From Onchocerca lupi (lineage: Eukaryota; Nematoda; Chromadorea; Rhabditida; Onchocercidae): DNA of 64,000 nt. Position numbers and translations under genes: made by a program. The stretch lies in the NCBI GenBank assembly GCA_028564675.1, contig JAOVVO010000225.1:1-64000 (forward strand). Reading direction: 5' to 3'. The notes under the pieces were generated by a model that did no database searches, was not told the DNA's origin, and saw only the letters and a list, made by a program, of their open reading frames with translations. Shown here piece by piece: positions 1 to 12,129 of this stretch (position 1 is its first letter; every line of letters starts with the position of its first letter).

Positions 1-29
1 ATAATAATAATAATAATAATAATAATAAA

Positions 30-65
<36 letters not shown>

Positions 66-112
66 TAATAATAAATGATAGTAATAATAAATGATAATAA
101 TAAACAAATAAT
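1..112. repeat. (AAT)n microsatellite
   Basis: Nearly pure AAT triplets from base 1, interrupted by one AAG and a few ATG/AGT variants after base 60. The repeat is cut by the window edge. Confidence 0.95.
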
Positions 113-998
113 AGCGAAAGTGATATGTTTAGAACATTATCATTTTAATAATTAGTTTATTGGAATGATTATTGAAATTTTAATCAATATGAAAAAGTTT
201 ATTTCACTCTCGTCTCTTTCAAAGGACTAATTTTGAAATTGTTTACAAAATTTTTACGTATTTTAAATGCTTCTTTCTATAAGTAGCTGGCTTTCAGCTA
301 CTAATATATTTTATTTAATATTGGCAGCAACAATTGCTATCAGGAATTTCCACAATTTTACGATAAATTTCAATTAAAATTGAATCTTCAAATGTCTGCA
401 CGTTAATCTGTCATGTTTTATCAATTATTTTTATATTTCCTCAGCAACTATTGCATATATTTATTGAAAAATTGAGGATAGAGTTTTAGCTAAATATAAA
501 TAATATTTAAAAAATGAATAAAAATTTTTCATTTTTTCTTTATTGAAATAATAGTTTCCTTTATTTGAATAGTTTTCTTTTACTCATTTTTTTATACATA
601 TTAATGATAAATTTTACGTGGTAAATTATTTTTCCATAAATTCTCAAACTTTTTTTAAATTTCAAATTTTTATAAAACAAAAAAAAAAAATGCTTTAACA
701 ATGTTTTTAATAGTTTCAAAAATTATTTCTTGATTATTGATCTTGCTTGTTAAAATGAAAACTCTTCCATAAATTGTTTATTTTATTTCCTTTGACATTA
801 TTTATTTATTTTTTTATTGATATTTCATTACATTTTATTTATTCACTCTATTTTATTTTATTTATTTATTTATTTTTTTTTTTTTCATTTCTTAAGATTA
901 TCCATTTGGGAGATATGAGCAAAGATAAATATATACATCAATCAGAATTGTACCATTATCATTATTGCTGTCAACTCTCCTAAATGTGACAAGGATAG

Positions 999-1010
<12 letters not shown>

Positions 1011-1044
<34 letters not shown>
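1011..1044. repeat. (AG)n microsatellite
   Basis: Seventeen uninterrupted AG units, followed by AAGATAGAGAGA. Flanks are AT-rich spacer. Confidence 0.95.
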
Positions 1045-1049
<5 letters not shown>

Positions 1050-2129
1050 TAGAGAGACGATTCAAAATATAAGCTGCCAAATTGATTTCATTTTTAAATA
1101 AACCATCTATACCAGTCATTCATTCCTTCGTTTATTCATTTATTCAGTCTCTTTTGATGGCTTGAAATTTCTTATCAGTAATTTAAACAAAAAAAGAAAA
1201 AGAAAGTAATGAAGTCTATTAACTGTTGAGTATTTCAGTTTTTTCGTTTGATTTATTTTATTTCATATTACTTTTTATTTTTTGAAAAAGAAAAAATTCC
1301 ATCTGCCAATTGTTCGCAATGTCTTACTTCAACATTTTGTTTTATTCCCTATTTTTAACCATATTTCAAGTTATTAAATTTTGCAAAAAATTATTTATAA
1401 GAAAATTTTTTTAAATAAAAATAAAAAATTCTTTCTAAAAAAGAAAACTTTCTTAAATAATTATTTCTATAAAAACAATTTGACTGAATTTTCCATCATT
1501 TATTTGAAAGAAGAAGAGATTGAAAATAGATTTTCGAAATTTTTGTTGAAAAGTAATTCACTTAGCATTTGCCTTTTTTTGAATCGTAATGATAGCTGCC
1601 GTTGACTTGTGATTAGCCATAAAAGAAACTTGGCCATTCTATCAGATTTTATTAGATCTCTTTTTCTTGGCTTTTCACAATTTTTTTTTTTTTTTTTTTT
1701 TTCAACAATAATCAATTGATGATGTCTTTGCTATGTAATTGTCTCTTTTATTGCTATTAATGATAATATATATTAATGTTAACAATGGTAATGATGATGG
1801 TGACGATAGTAGTATCGATGATAGGATAATGATGATGACGATGATGGTAATGATATAGTGATAATAATGATGACAGTAGTAATACCGATGATAGGATGAT
1901 AATAATGATGACATGATCATAGTTACGGTGATGATAGATGGCAATAAATGATAAAAGTAATGATAATAAAAGTGAAAAATAATGATAATGATGATGATAC
2001 TAATGATAATATCACAATTTGCTGTTTTACATCTTCTAGTCTTTAGTCCAACATTTTGATAGCTTCGTAATTACATGACTGAATTTGCTAAACAAACTGA
2101 TACAACTTGGCCATTTACTCTCCTCATAT

Positions 2130-3378
2130 TCATTTCTTGGCTTTTTTGAAAGCTGCCTGGTTGGAATCCCAAATAGTCCCCAATGGAATCGATGCTATGA
2201 AAAAAAAGAAAAAAAGAAGGAAAATCAGTTTAACACTAAATTTAACTAAAAATCCATGAAATGAGATGTCTTCCATCCAATCTTATTCTTCCAATACTGC
2301 TAACTGCTAGTTTAGAGTGCCTTTTTAACTAAAACATTCATTTTGGATTGTCCAAGCATTCCATCCACTTTTCTTTTCACATCATTTCTCAAATTTCCTT
2401 CCTGAATTTGAAATTAAAAACAAAAAAAAAAAAAACTATCAACAGTTATTGACTATCAAAATATTATTAAATTTAGGTAATTGATTTATTTTTCCTTTTT
2501 CGAATTTCACTTTATATTTTAAATTTTTGACGATTGCATTGAATTAATTTTTTTTCAATAAATACAAAAAGCAATTGTAAACATTACGTTGAAAAACTGT
2601 AATTATTTATGGCTAAAAAACATATGCTGATATTTTAAAGCATATTATAATTATTATAATGATGCTATTCGCAAAAAAATGACCTGTATTTATGACCTGA
2701 AAGAAAAATTTGACTAAATAGGTCAACATATTATCATCTTATAAATAAATAAATTATATTGGATAGAAATTTGATCGTTGAAATTACAAATTCAAACGGC
2801 ATTTTGGCGGGAAACATGTTTATCCTTACGAATAGATAAAAAAATATATAATTTTTAGCAAATTGTACGACTAAATAGTCTACATAGAAATATACGCCTA
2901 TTCGAATGCAATGTTGTATCAAAATTTCAAATCCATTTGGTGAAGAAGTTGCAAAGCTTGTGTTAAAAGTCACAACGAACATTTACATCTTTATTTTATA
3001 CTGATTTGAAATATCCAATAATGGGAAAAGATTTTCAAACAATTCGATGGATTAACTCATTTCCAAACAATGCTTTGAGAAATTAATTTTTTAAAGAAAT
3101 TTAATTTTTGGAAAAAATACCGAGCAAGAAAAAGAAAGTAAATTTTTTATTTTGAAGAAAAAATTATGATAAAAACTATACTTTTGCTAGTATTAATTCA
3201 CTTTATGACTTAAAAATTTGTAACTAAACCTTAAATTGGAAATGCTTTTTTTTTTTTTATCTTATCTTGTTTTCAGTTTTTCTTAAACAAAAGTCAAGAG
3301 ATGAGAAAAGGAATTTAAATGTCGGTGACAAATTTCGCATAACTAACAATATGAATGATGATCTTCCGATGAGGACAT
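2130..3378 (-). CDS. candidate exons of an unidentified minus-strand gene (uncertain)
   Basis: Three short minus-strand pieces look like exons by splice signals and codon character, but they do not assemble into a recognised protein. (1) 2130-2194 follows a good acceptor (TTTTTTTCATAG) and in one frame ends SIPLGTIWDSNQAAFKKAKK then TGA. (2) 2312-2401 follows TTCAAATTCAG and reads EGNLRNDVKRKVDGMLGQS, continuing to TAA. (3) 3348-3378 starts ATG (MSSSEDHHSY) and ends at a GTTAGT donor in phase 1. Piece 3 joins piece 1 in frame and would make a 31-residue peptide. Piece 2 does not fit between them in frame. No family is recognised. These could be real terminal exons of a small gene, or chance. 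Confidence 0.25.
2795..2998 (+). repeat. dispersed repeat family, copy A
   Basis: About 200 bp sharing ordered blocks with copies at 8060-8290, 39095-39210 and 39281-39520. It begins TTTTGGCGGGAAACATG, continues TTTATCCTTACGAATAG, then CCTATTCGAATGCAATG, AATTTCAAATCCATTTGG, and ends CACAACGAACATTTACAT. Copies A, C and D lie in the same orientation. Probably a small non-autonomous mobile element; its ends are not precisely defined here. Confidence 0.75.
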
Positions 3379-4396
3379 TTTTCTTTCGCTTATTTTTAAA
3401 GAAAAAAAAAGGAAAAAACTTTTTTTTTTTTTACTAAAAAGAAGATTGTGAAATAAACAGCTCAACTATTTCAGTTATCAATTGTTTTTGTTACACTTTA
3501 CGCATACTATTTATAGCAGTTATTATTTGTTTTATCGTAATTTTTAGGTTATCAATAAATATAACACATTTGCAAGTTATGATGAGTAATAATTATGATA
3601 AAATAAGAATTATTTAAGCAATGCTTAAAATTTGCATTATCAAATATCGCTAAACTTCATTTTTCTTTCCTTTCAAAAGAAAGAAAATAATCAAACTTTT
3701 GCAAAATTTTTCAGAAAAAAAAAAATTATTTTAAAAATTTTCACATCAATAATTGCAATTCTAATTGGTAAACAAAATTTTATTCATTCATAAACCAAGC
3801 AAAAAAAAAAAAATGTCAATTATAATTTATCCAAAATATGCATAATTAATTATTGCAGTAGCAAAAATTATATGACAAAAAACTTATAATATAAAAGCAT
3901 CATCGTTATTTCTATTTAGTTAATATGATAAATTAAGTTGTTTTCTCTTTGTTGACATAAATTTCCGCATCTTGCAAATGTTTCTTTAGAATTCAAATTT
4001 TAATTTAAGTTAAATTCTTCACACTTTTTCACCTCGCTCTATTTCCTTCTGCTTACTTGATTTGATAATAATTATACGAATTGATAATAAATAATAATGA
4101 ATTAAATATTGCACATGTTTCGATTAAAATTTAAATTTAATTCAAATTGTAATTGTGATTTCTCTTTCCTTTCTGCTTTACACTGCTTATTCTCTCCCCC
4201 CGTAATTGATTGATAATAATTGCCTGAGCAGATAATAAATAACAACAAATGAAATAAATTGAGTATCAAATATCATCAATACGATAACAATTAATAATGT
4301 TTGATAAAAGTAATAAATTATTATTCCATTTATCAGTCTCGTCTATCTTATGCATAAAACATTGTAATTATTTGTGCAGAATTACCAAATCATTAA

Positions 4397-4492
4397 TCAA
4401 ACTAATTTATCTACTCTCTTTGAACATTCCAATATGTTATCTCGTTTAATCCTTGTTTTAATCATCAGGAATTTATTATCCGGAATTGACAT
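4397..4492 (-). CDS. possible short exon or small ORF, function unknown
   Basis: After a purine-rich stretch on the minus strand (GGAGAGGAGAGAAAA) an ATG opens a 31-codon frame beginning MSIPDNKFLMIKTRIKRDN. A possible GTAGAT donor follows codon 26 (…ECSKR). The composition is less repetitive than most frames in this spacer, and it could be a first exon of the same unidentified minus-strand gene as the pieces at 2130-3378. No homology is recognised, and chance is a fair explanation. Confidence 0.2.
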   Translation of the reverse strand: MSIPDNKFLMIKTRIKRDNILECSKRVDKLV

Positions 4493-5570
4493 TTTTCTCT
4501 CCTCTCCCTCTCCCTTTCTTTCTATTTCTCTTTTGATAATTAATAGAAATTCAATATTTGCTATAACTTGGAAAAGACATTCTATATACAAGCAATCATC
4601 ATATATTCTACATTAAATCGAAATTTCTGAGCATATCTAAATGCAACACTATTTGAAATATTTAAATATGTACAAACTCTTAATTTAATATTCAAATATA
4701 ATTTAATTTAAACATATTCAATTTCTTTCTTTTTTATTTTTAAATAGATTCTTAAAAATAATAAATTATAAATAATAGTGGAAATATCATATTGAATTAT
4801 TTGTGCATTAAAATAAACAAACTGAAGTATTTTATTGATTTTAGCTTTAAAAAGCTTCAAACTGGATGGTTTGTATCCTTCCAAGAACGAATATTTTGGC
4901 TAAAATTTATCAAAATATTCTTTGACAACTTTTTTGTTATCTGCTAATCTGTAATATACATTTTTTGCTTTTCTCTTGAGAATTCATTCAAATGACGCTC
5001 ACTCCGATGTGATTTTCTATAATTTGATTTAATTTTATTATATGTAAAAGTATCATTTAAAATTTGCAATGAATGAATTAAACTAATTAAAATATCAAGT
5101 ATTTTATTTAAATTCACAGATTTTAATCTTTTGGATTGTAGTGCCAAATTAATTAATGAATTATAAGGTTTTAAATAAATTCAATTCAAAATGCTCAAAA
5201 GTTTTATTGTGATACTTTCAACAGAATATATATTAGATGCACAAATCTTTCTATGTTATATTATTGTTTGTCTTGGTGACAGTCATTTTTCTCCTTAATT
5301 CTTGAACTTTGTGTCATCACAAAAGTAAATCATTATTATCATTGAAGTTTATTGAGAATTTATCATCACTAATCATGAATGTTATAAAAGTTCATCAATT
5401 ATCAACCAAATATATGACGATTTACTTAACGAATCTTACTTTTTTCACGTTAAATTTGGCCTTTTCACGCAATGCATTACATTTTCGATTTATCGATGAA
5501 TCTGATCTAATTCCTCAACGATAATGGATTATTTTAGTTAAAAATTAGCAGAAAAGAAAAGTTGTACATT

Positions 5571-5628
5571 AAATCATACTGATGATTTAATCACTTATTA
5601 ATCACTGATTAAATCATCAGTATGATTT
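5571..5628. repeat. perfect 23-bp inverted repeat, 12-nt loop
   Basis: The left arm 5571-5593 (AAATCATACTGATGATTTAA + TCA) is the exact reverse complement of 5606-5628. The loop is CTTATTAATCAC. A transcript of either strand would fold into a 23-bp hairpin. It may be a foldback element or a small-RNA precursor-like structure; no expression evidence is available. Confidence 0.9.
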
Positions 5629-6577
5629 CAATCATTTTCTTCTTTCTTGGTGAATCTGAAGAAAATTATTAGTATTTTCATCACTACTATCATTATTTTC
5701 GCTATTATTTATTTATTTATTTAATTCAATTATCATTATTATTATCATTGGTGTTATTATTACTATTATTGTTACAAGTATTATCACCACTAATATCATA
5801 ATCATAATTATTTCCATTCTCACTATCAGAAAACGGAAATGATACAATCATTCATTTCCGACAAGATCCACAGTAGTTGCGTCATATATGTGTGTTTCAT
5901 ATAATGATAATAAATTAAGTTAGCAATAGATTCTAAAAAAATTTCATATCATTTAATTTCATTTTAATTAATTATTCATTTTAGCGGTCAAAAAATAGGA
6001 GGAATCAGAAGGTATGGCATATTTAAATTTGTGCAATTTTGTATCCGGCACAATATCTATATTATCTTCCTACATTATTATTTATCTATATGAATTATTC
6101 TTAATTTTTTCAATTATTTGATAAATAATAGTTATGCAGATTTTTCAGAATGTCAATTTACTCAAATAATTCAATGGATGGATAAATAATGATGAAAAAG
6201 TTTTACGCATAAATTCTAAATCACGATAAATGACAACAGCTGAAATGATTAGTTCTTTCAGTTATTTCAAGTAAATTAAGAAGAATTAGGAGGAATAATA
6301 ATGAATTACATCAGATAAGATAAAAAAAAAAAAAAAGAGCAATGGATCAGCTAAAAAATAAATTAAATGGAATGATTTGATATTTGATATCGTTTATTCA
6401 ATTTCCGGAAATTAATGCTGATCCATTGAATGATATATTAACATTACTGATAATTTTGCAATTTCAAATATGACATGTTCTAAGAAATGCAAGAACAATA
6501 ATTATCAGATTAGTCGATATTAATTAATTAATTCCTCCTTAGGCATTATATTCTATTTCAGCTACTTTCGTAAAGAG

Positions 6578-6633
6578 CATGCCAAGAATTCTGATAACAT
6601 CAGACTGTATTATCAGAATTCTTGTTATGCATG
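6578..6633. repeat. inverted repeat with 14-bp perfect core stem
   Basis: AAGAATTCTGATAA (6584-6597) pairs perfectly with TTATCAGAATTCTT (6610-6623) across a 12-nt loop. Outside a small bulge, GCATG-type sequence on both sides can add about five more pairs. Much less AT-monotonous than its surroundings. Confidence 0.7.
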
Positions 6634-7085
6634 AAAAAAAAAAATATAGAACCTTTAGATGAATATGCATGTTACTAAATTTTGAAAGCAAAAAAATCCG
6701 AAAGATTCTGATATTATTAGACTTTCTAAAAAAAAATATACGCTGATTTAAAATAAACTAATGGGTCAATTTTTTTGCCGATTTAATTCAATAATATTAA
6801 TTTTGTAATTTCAGTTATATATATTGCTTCGATTTTTTAAATTGCAAATAATTTAGAAAGGATTAGAAGTTTTTTTTTTTTTAAAGAAGCGTTTTTTGTT
6901 GCTTTTTTCAGAATTGCTTAACAAAGTATTAAAGTAATTTTTTTTCAGACATATATTATGATGAAATTTTTCACTGTTTATTTATGCAAATATTAATAAA
7001 AGCTGGCATAAGTATGTAAACCATACAGTCTGACAAAACTATATTAATTTCTTTTACTTGAAATGATTATCGATCATCAGCTATC

Positions 7086-7338
7086 ATGCAATTATATCAA
7101 ATTATCATTCTACTGTTATCATTTTCGATGCAAACAATAGGTTATATGATTGAGTAAGTGGTTTAATTTTTGACAAAAAAATTGAAATAATTGATAATAA
7201 ATGAACATATATTCCTTTTTTTTTTTTTTTTTTTTACATCTTTTTCATTTAATATGAATAAGATTTTTTTAAAAATTTTTAAATTATTTCATATTTTTAT
7301 TTTCAAATTTTCATATTTGCATAATGAAGCTTTTCTTA

Positions 7339-7372
<34 letters not shown>

Positions 7373-10300
7373 GAAATACTACAAGCAATTTTGAAATTAT
7401 TTTTGCCTTTTCCAGATGCTATACATGTGCTTCAATCGATTATGAACCTTTATTTGAACGTTTTACGGCTTTTCGACATTCCACGAATATTCCACATTTC
7501 GGTGAATTTTGTGATAGTTTAGAAAAATTACATACATTTGCGCCATTAACCAAATGCACCTCAACATGTGTTTCCATTATGGAACCACAGTATTTCGGAG
7601 GTAAGTTTTTCGATAATGCAGCTAAGAAGTATGATGAATAAAGATTTGGTGATTATTACAATAATATAGCTAAAGAAATATGTGCAATATTTCGTTAGGT
7701 ACAAGTATTTAATATATATCATTATATTTTAATGAATACTGTAATATTTCTTCATTTTCTTAGATAAGTTCAACATTTTCATGTAACTAAATATTTTGAA
7801 ATTTTTGGTTTTTTTAAGGGAAGTTGAAAAAAGAGGAACGAAAAAATTTTTTGAAAGAAATTACTTTTGAAGGAAAATAGAAAGTATAAATAAAAATATC
7901 TGGCTTAATTAGAAATTAAGTTAATGAAATTGTTATTATTAAGAAATAGTTCTAACTTCTATTTAAACGATTACTGATATTTATCAAGTAATCCATAAAG
8001 AAATATGAAATTTGATTTTTAAATTTCCGAAATATTTATACTTTGCTAAAAATATATATCTAATCAAATCTATATAAATAAAAATGTAAATGTTCGTTGT
8101 GGCTTTTAACATAACATTTCAAGTTCTTCACCGATTGATTTGAAATTTTGAAACAACATTGCATTCGAATGAGCGGATGTTTTTATATGGATTTTTTTTT
8201 TTTTTTTTTCACAACCAAGTGTGCGGACAATTTTATCTACATAGACTAGCTGGACGTGTAACGTGGAACGTGGACGGGAACAGCTAATTAAGAACAGAAT
8301 TAATTGGTGTCAGTGAACTGAAGAACGAAAAAAAGAGAAAATTGCATCAGTTGATTTTATTCATAAAAATTAGAATGCAAGAACAACACGAACATATTTT
8401 TCTTTTTTCAATAATTTAGATTTAATAAGTCTAATTCTTTTTTAAAAAAAATTCAAGAAATCGATAAATTTTGGAAAAAATAAAAAACTGAAATTATATT
8501 TTCAGGTGTACAATCGGTAAATACACCTTATACATATATTCGTGGTTGTGCAGAGAAAATTTTCAGTTCGATTCGAAATCATCCTCCTGAAGTAGATTTT
8601 CTTCAATCCAAAGCAATATGTCTTAAACTTCCATTATCCCAAATTTGGCCATCAATTGAAACCGATGAACAAGTACAAGTTGGTACCATTGATATCAGTA
8701 AATATTAGTCCAGCATTGAAATACTAGTGATAAGATAAGATACTATTGACAGGATTTCTTTTGACTCCGTCTTACTTATTTGTTATTATTTTTTTAAATA
8801 AAGATCTAATTTTTAAAAAGAATTTTGTTTTCTGACAAACATTAGCAAATTATATGCTAATATTTGTCATCTATAAAATCTATTCATTAGGAGAGATGAA
8901 TTTCAATTAAAAGAGATTGGTTATTTTAAAACCAAGCACAGTATTAAAATCTAAATTTAAAGGACAACTTTATAAAGTAGTTGAAAAAATCTGAATGAAT
9001 ATATGTAACTAATTTTTTTAAAACTTTTTTTCCAATTTTGCTTCTTTTAAATTTTAAATTTAAAAATTTCAAGTTCTTGACTTTACAATATAATTTCTCA
9101 TGTTTCAAAACGATTCATAAGCTTTTTTATATATATGACTGACATTTACACAAGAAAATTTTGGATTCATTTGATTCAAAATATGTTTGAGAAGTTTATC
9201 ATCTGATTATTGAAATTATTAAATAATTTAAAAACGAAAAATTTTGTTTCTTTGACAAAGCAGGATTATTACTGTTTTACTTTTACTTTTTCATAATCTT
9301 AACAAATTATAAACACTAGTGAAAAAGGAAGAAAAGAAAATGAGAAAACTTGGATTGAAGTAATTCATTTGATTACTCCTGTTAATTAACATGAATTTAT
9401 TTTTAATTAGTAGAAAAACGTATACTTACAGTAAAAGCAGTTATTGAATTTAAAATCTGAAAGTTAAACTTTGGTTTTATTTATTGCAAGAATTGAAGAA
9501 AAAATAAATTTGGGCAAAAATTTATTTATTTTGAATAAAATATCTAACTTTAAAATTTTAATTTTAGATGATCGATAATTTAATTTATATGTTTCAATCT
9601 TACAATCTTAAAATTTCTTGACAAATAAAATTTTTTAAAGCTAAAGAAAATTTCATTTATCGATTTTTTTCTTTTTGACTTAGTTATTAAATCTCAAATC
9701 GATGATTAATTTTCCGTGAAAAATAAGCATGCAAACTATTCGTAAAAAGATATTTGCAATATCAAAAATTTGCGAAGGTCGCATTAATCAGATCGCATTT
9801 GTTCATCATTTGCAATAAATGCACTATCAATAATGATCAAACATGTTAATCATGATATGTACGTAATCGTGATTAGCAACTATGATGTTTTACCATTTGA
9901 TTTCATAAATCGAATTCTTACGTTAGTATTAATAACAAAATTCTTTTGTATCCCTCAATTAATTGAAAATATTATTCGAATTTTAACTGTAATCAATAAC
10001 ATGAATATTAAGTTTAGATTAAAAATATATTTATCTAAACTTAATATTTATGCTATCTTGATCCATTAGTGTTATATGACTAAAAAAAAAACAATAAAAA
10101 ACAATTTTATCAATCTGTATTATTTTTTTCCTAATTATACGATAACTACAAAAATTTTCCGACTTCTACTATTATATCAATAATTTAATTAGATTTGATA
10201 ATTTCAGTACTTTAGCAAGAGTACTTTTTTGTGCATAAAAATTTGGTGCAATGGAAGTTTTTAAATAATAAATAATTTAATGAAAAATTGTAAAATTAAG

Positions 10301-11081
10301 AAAAATATTTTCTAATACGTTGTTTTGTGCATTAATTAACATTTAATTTTAATAATTTAATTAAACTTACTCTGAATCATTTTCAATAATCTTAGGAATA
10401 TTTCTAAATTAAATTTTTTCAACTAAAAAAGTCTTTATCTTTAATATCTTTTAGACGATGCATTTGAAGAATAATTAACTTTGCTATTATCATTAACGTC
10501 AATATTAACTGATAAAAAATTACAGTAAACATTGCTGCTATATCTACTGTCACTATCATTTATCATTTACTTATTTACTTAAGATTAATTTAATAAACCG
10601 AAATAAATATATTAAAATGATGATATATTCTCAGATAAGTTTTGATAAACACAGAAATAATTTTGCATTTTTTTTATTTTTTTTGAAAACTTTGCAACTA
10701 TTTTGATTTATTTCAATTAACCAATTAATTAATTGACTTAAATATACAAATTTCATTAAAATATTATGTATAAAATTATTTATTATAATTTTTTATGCTA
10801 TATTGTAACGAAATTTGTATTTTACTACTTAAATTTTGTTGAACTTTTATGTATTTAAGTTTTATTTTATCATTAAAAATTTGTTGAATTTTGTTAAATT
10901 TCAGGTTTGTTCCTGTAAAAGTGATGGATGTAATACAAAAACTGCAACTGCGAATAGTAGTAATTCAACTATTGTTCCATCATTTTTTAAGCCAATTTAT
11001 CCATTTCTTCTCATCACCATATTAGTACCATTATTAAATTTGTTGCATATTAATTATTCATTATCAATTGAATTATTTTAA
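7086..11081 (+). CDS. Ly6/three-finger, GPI-anchored-type cell-surface protein (ODR-2/HOT-like)
   Basis: Four exons: 7086-7153, 7416-7600, 8506-8678 (end uncertain) and 10905-11081, giving about 200 residues. Residues 1-19 form a signal peptide (MQLYQIIILLLSFSMQTIG). The mature part opens ECYTC and has ten cysteines (about 24, 27, 55, 70, 74, 99, 123, 144, 146, 151), ending CSCKSDGCN, the Ly6/uPAR C-terminal signature. After an Asn/Ser-rich stretch with NSS and NST glycosylation sites comes a hydrophobic tail from about residue 173 (KPIYPFLLITILVPLL), as in GPI-anchored proteins. The start is set by the signal peptide; an ATG at 7063 runs into a stop. The exon 3 donor is chosen by phase: exon 4 needs phase 0, which GTTGGT at 8679 (or GTACAA at 8673) gives, whereas the better-looking GTAAAT at 8698 does not. 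Nematode ODR-2/HOT proteins share this plan; the family match is recalled, not searched. Such proteins modulate receptors or signalling at neuronal surfaces. Confidence 0.75.
8060..8290 (-). repeat. dispersed repeat family, copy B (in an intron, inverted)
   Basis: In intron 2 of the Ly6-like gene. Read on the minus strand it contains ATTCGAATGCAATGTTGT, TTTCAAATCAATCGGTGAAG, AACTTGAAATG and CCACAACGAACATTTACAT, matching copies A, C and D. It is longer at the far end, with AGCTGTTCCCGTCCACGTT and CCAGCTAGTCTATGTAGAT, which may be the element's terminus. Confidence 0.8.
10004..10048. repeat. perfect 16-bp inverted repeat, 13-nt loop
   Basis: AATATTAAGTTTAGAT (10004-10019) is the exact reverse complement of ATCTAAACTTAATATT (10033-10048). 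It lies in intron 3 of the Ly6-like gene. Confidence 0.85.
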
Positions 11082-11238
11082 TTTTTTGAAATTTTTGAAA
11101 TGAAAGAACCCCTCTTTGTTTCATTAATTTCATAAGTATAAGTAGAATGAAAAGGTATGTCAAATCAATTTAATATTAATTACCGAATCAATAATTCGAT
11201 AATTAATAACCAATGATTCGAAACAAAATGATTAGAAA

Positions 11239-11244
11239 ATAAAA
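11239..11244 (+). terminator. possible polyadenylation signal AATAAA (Ly6-like gene)
   Basis: AATAAA about 160 bp after the stop codon. Other AATAAA hexamers follow near 11274 in this AT-rich DNA, so assignment is tentative. Confidence 0.35.
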
Positions 11245-11745
11245 AATCGACCAAATAACTTTCATTTATTTAAAATAAATCAATAAGATATCAAAAAATT
11301 TGAGAAAAATTGAAAAATTTATTTTGGCACTTTTGCTTCGTTTGTATTTCGTTATTTTCTTACATATTGATTTTTCGTGAAATTCAGTATTTTTCAAAAT
11401 TGTTGCTTATCAAATTTGACAAAATTTTAACGATTTTTGAAAAAAGTTCACACAAAAAAATTGCTCTCTTTCTTGAAATTCCAAATTTTTTTCCATAAAA
11501 TTAAATCGTTTAACTGTAACAAATAATTGGAAAATTTCGTTTTTTGTTTTTTAGGGAATTGGATTTTCTTATTTTTTACTAATATTTTCCGTACAATTTT
11601 CAATATTTTCATTTTTTCTTTTTTAGAGAGAGTTTCAATCGCATTCTTGCATTTTTGCGAAAGATTCCTCCTTTCTTTCGATCACTTTTGGGGAATTTCC
11701 AATCTTTTTTACTTTATTATGAAAAAATTTTAACCTTTCACTTTT

Positions 11746-12129
11746 GAAAAATTTTCAGTATCCCCAGTTTTAATTTTAAAAATTGAAAAAAATAAAGTTT
11801 TACACACTTCAAATTCATTATGTTCGGTTGAATTATATTCGTGTACAAATTACGATTTGCTTGTCTATCCTTATTTTTCTTATCATCGCTTATCAATAGT
11901 AATCAATGTATTAAATTTCTTGATAAACGTTGATATCATTTTGTTATATTTAAATTTCTTTAATTATCAATTTGCTTTTTTATTTCTTCCTCCTTTTTTT
12001 TTTTTTTAATTTGTAATTTAATTTCCTTTCTCTTATTTTCATTCATTTGAGTTTTATGTTCTTTTCTTTTCATTTTTTTCTGTTTTCCTATTGATATATT
12101 ATAGGAACTGGGGATACTGGAAATTTTTC
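11746..12129. mobile_element. 384-bp segment with 24-bp terminal inverted repeats, MITE-like
   Basis: The left end 11746-11769 (GAAAAATTTTCAGTATCCCC + AGTT) and right end 12106-12129 are reverse complements with one mismatch in 24. The core CAGTATCCCCAGTT is unusually GC-rich for this DNA. The interior is AT-rich, non-coding and has no transposase. No clear target-site duplication is seen directly outside the arms, so a MITE is the best guess but not proven. Confidence 0.5.

Larger units (their letters stand above)
1..2129. other. AT-rich spacer, no gene recognised
   Basis: No convincing exon was seen on either strand. The stretch opens in an (AAT)n microsatellite (1-112), carries an (AG)n run at 1011-1044, and has a degenerate ATG/GAT trinucleotide-rich tract at about 1780-2010. 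Open frames here are products of T-rich or A-rich low complexity: they have no acceptor or donor context and no recognisable protein character. The window starts inside the microsatellite, so whatever precedes it is unknown. Confidence 0.6.
3379..7085. other. AT-rich spacer, no gene recognised apart from a weak ORF
   Basis: Spacer upstream of the Ly6-like gene. Apart from the weak minus-strand frame at 4397-4492, it shows only AT-rich DNA, several A or T runs, and two hairpins (5571-5628 and about 6578-6633). No tRNA, rRNA or convincing exon was seen. Confidence 0.55.

Noticed and set aside
774..983. Open frame rich in Phe/Leu/Ile/Tyr
   Set aside because: T-rich low-complexity DNA translated; no splice or start context.
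1702..1944. Minus-strand frame rich in His, Ser, Ile
   Set aside because: Translation of the GAT/ATG trinucleotide tract.
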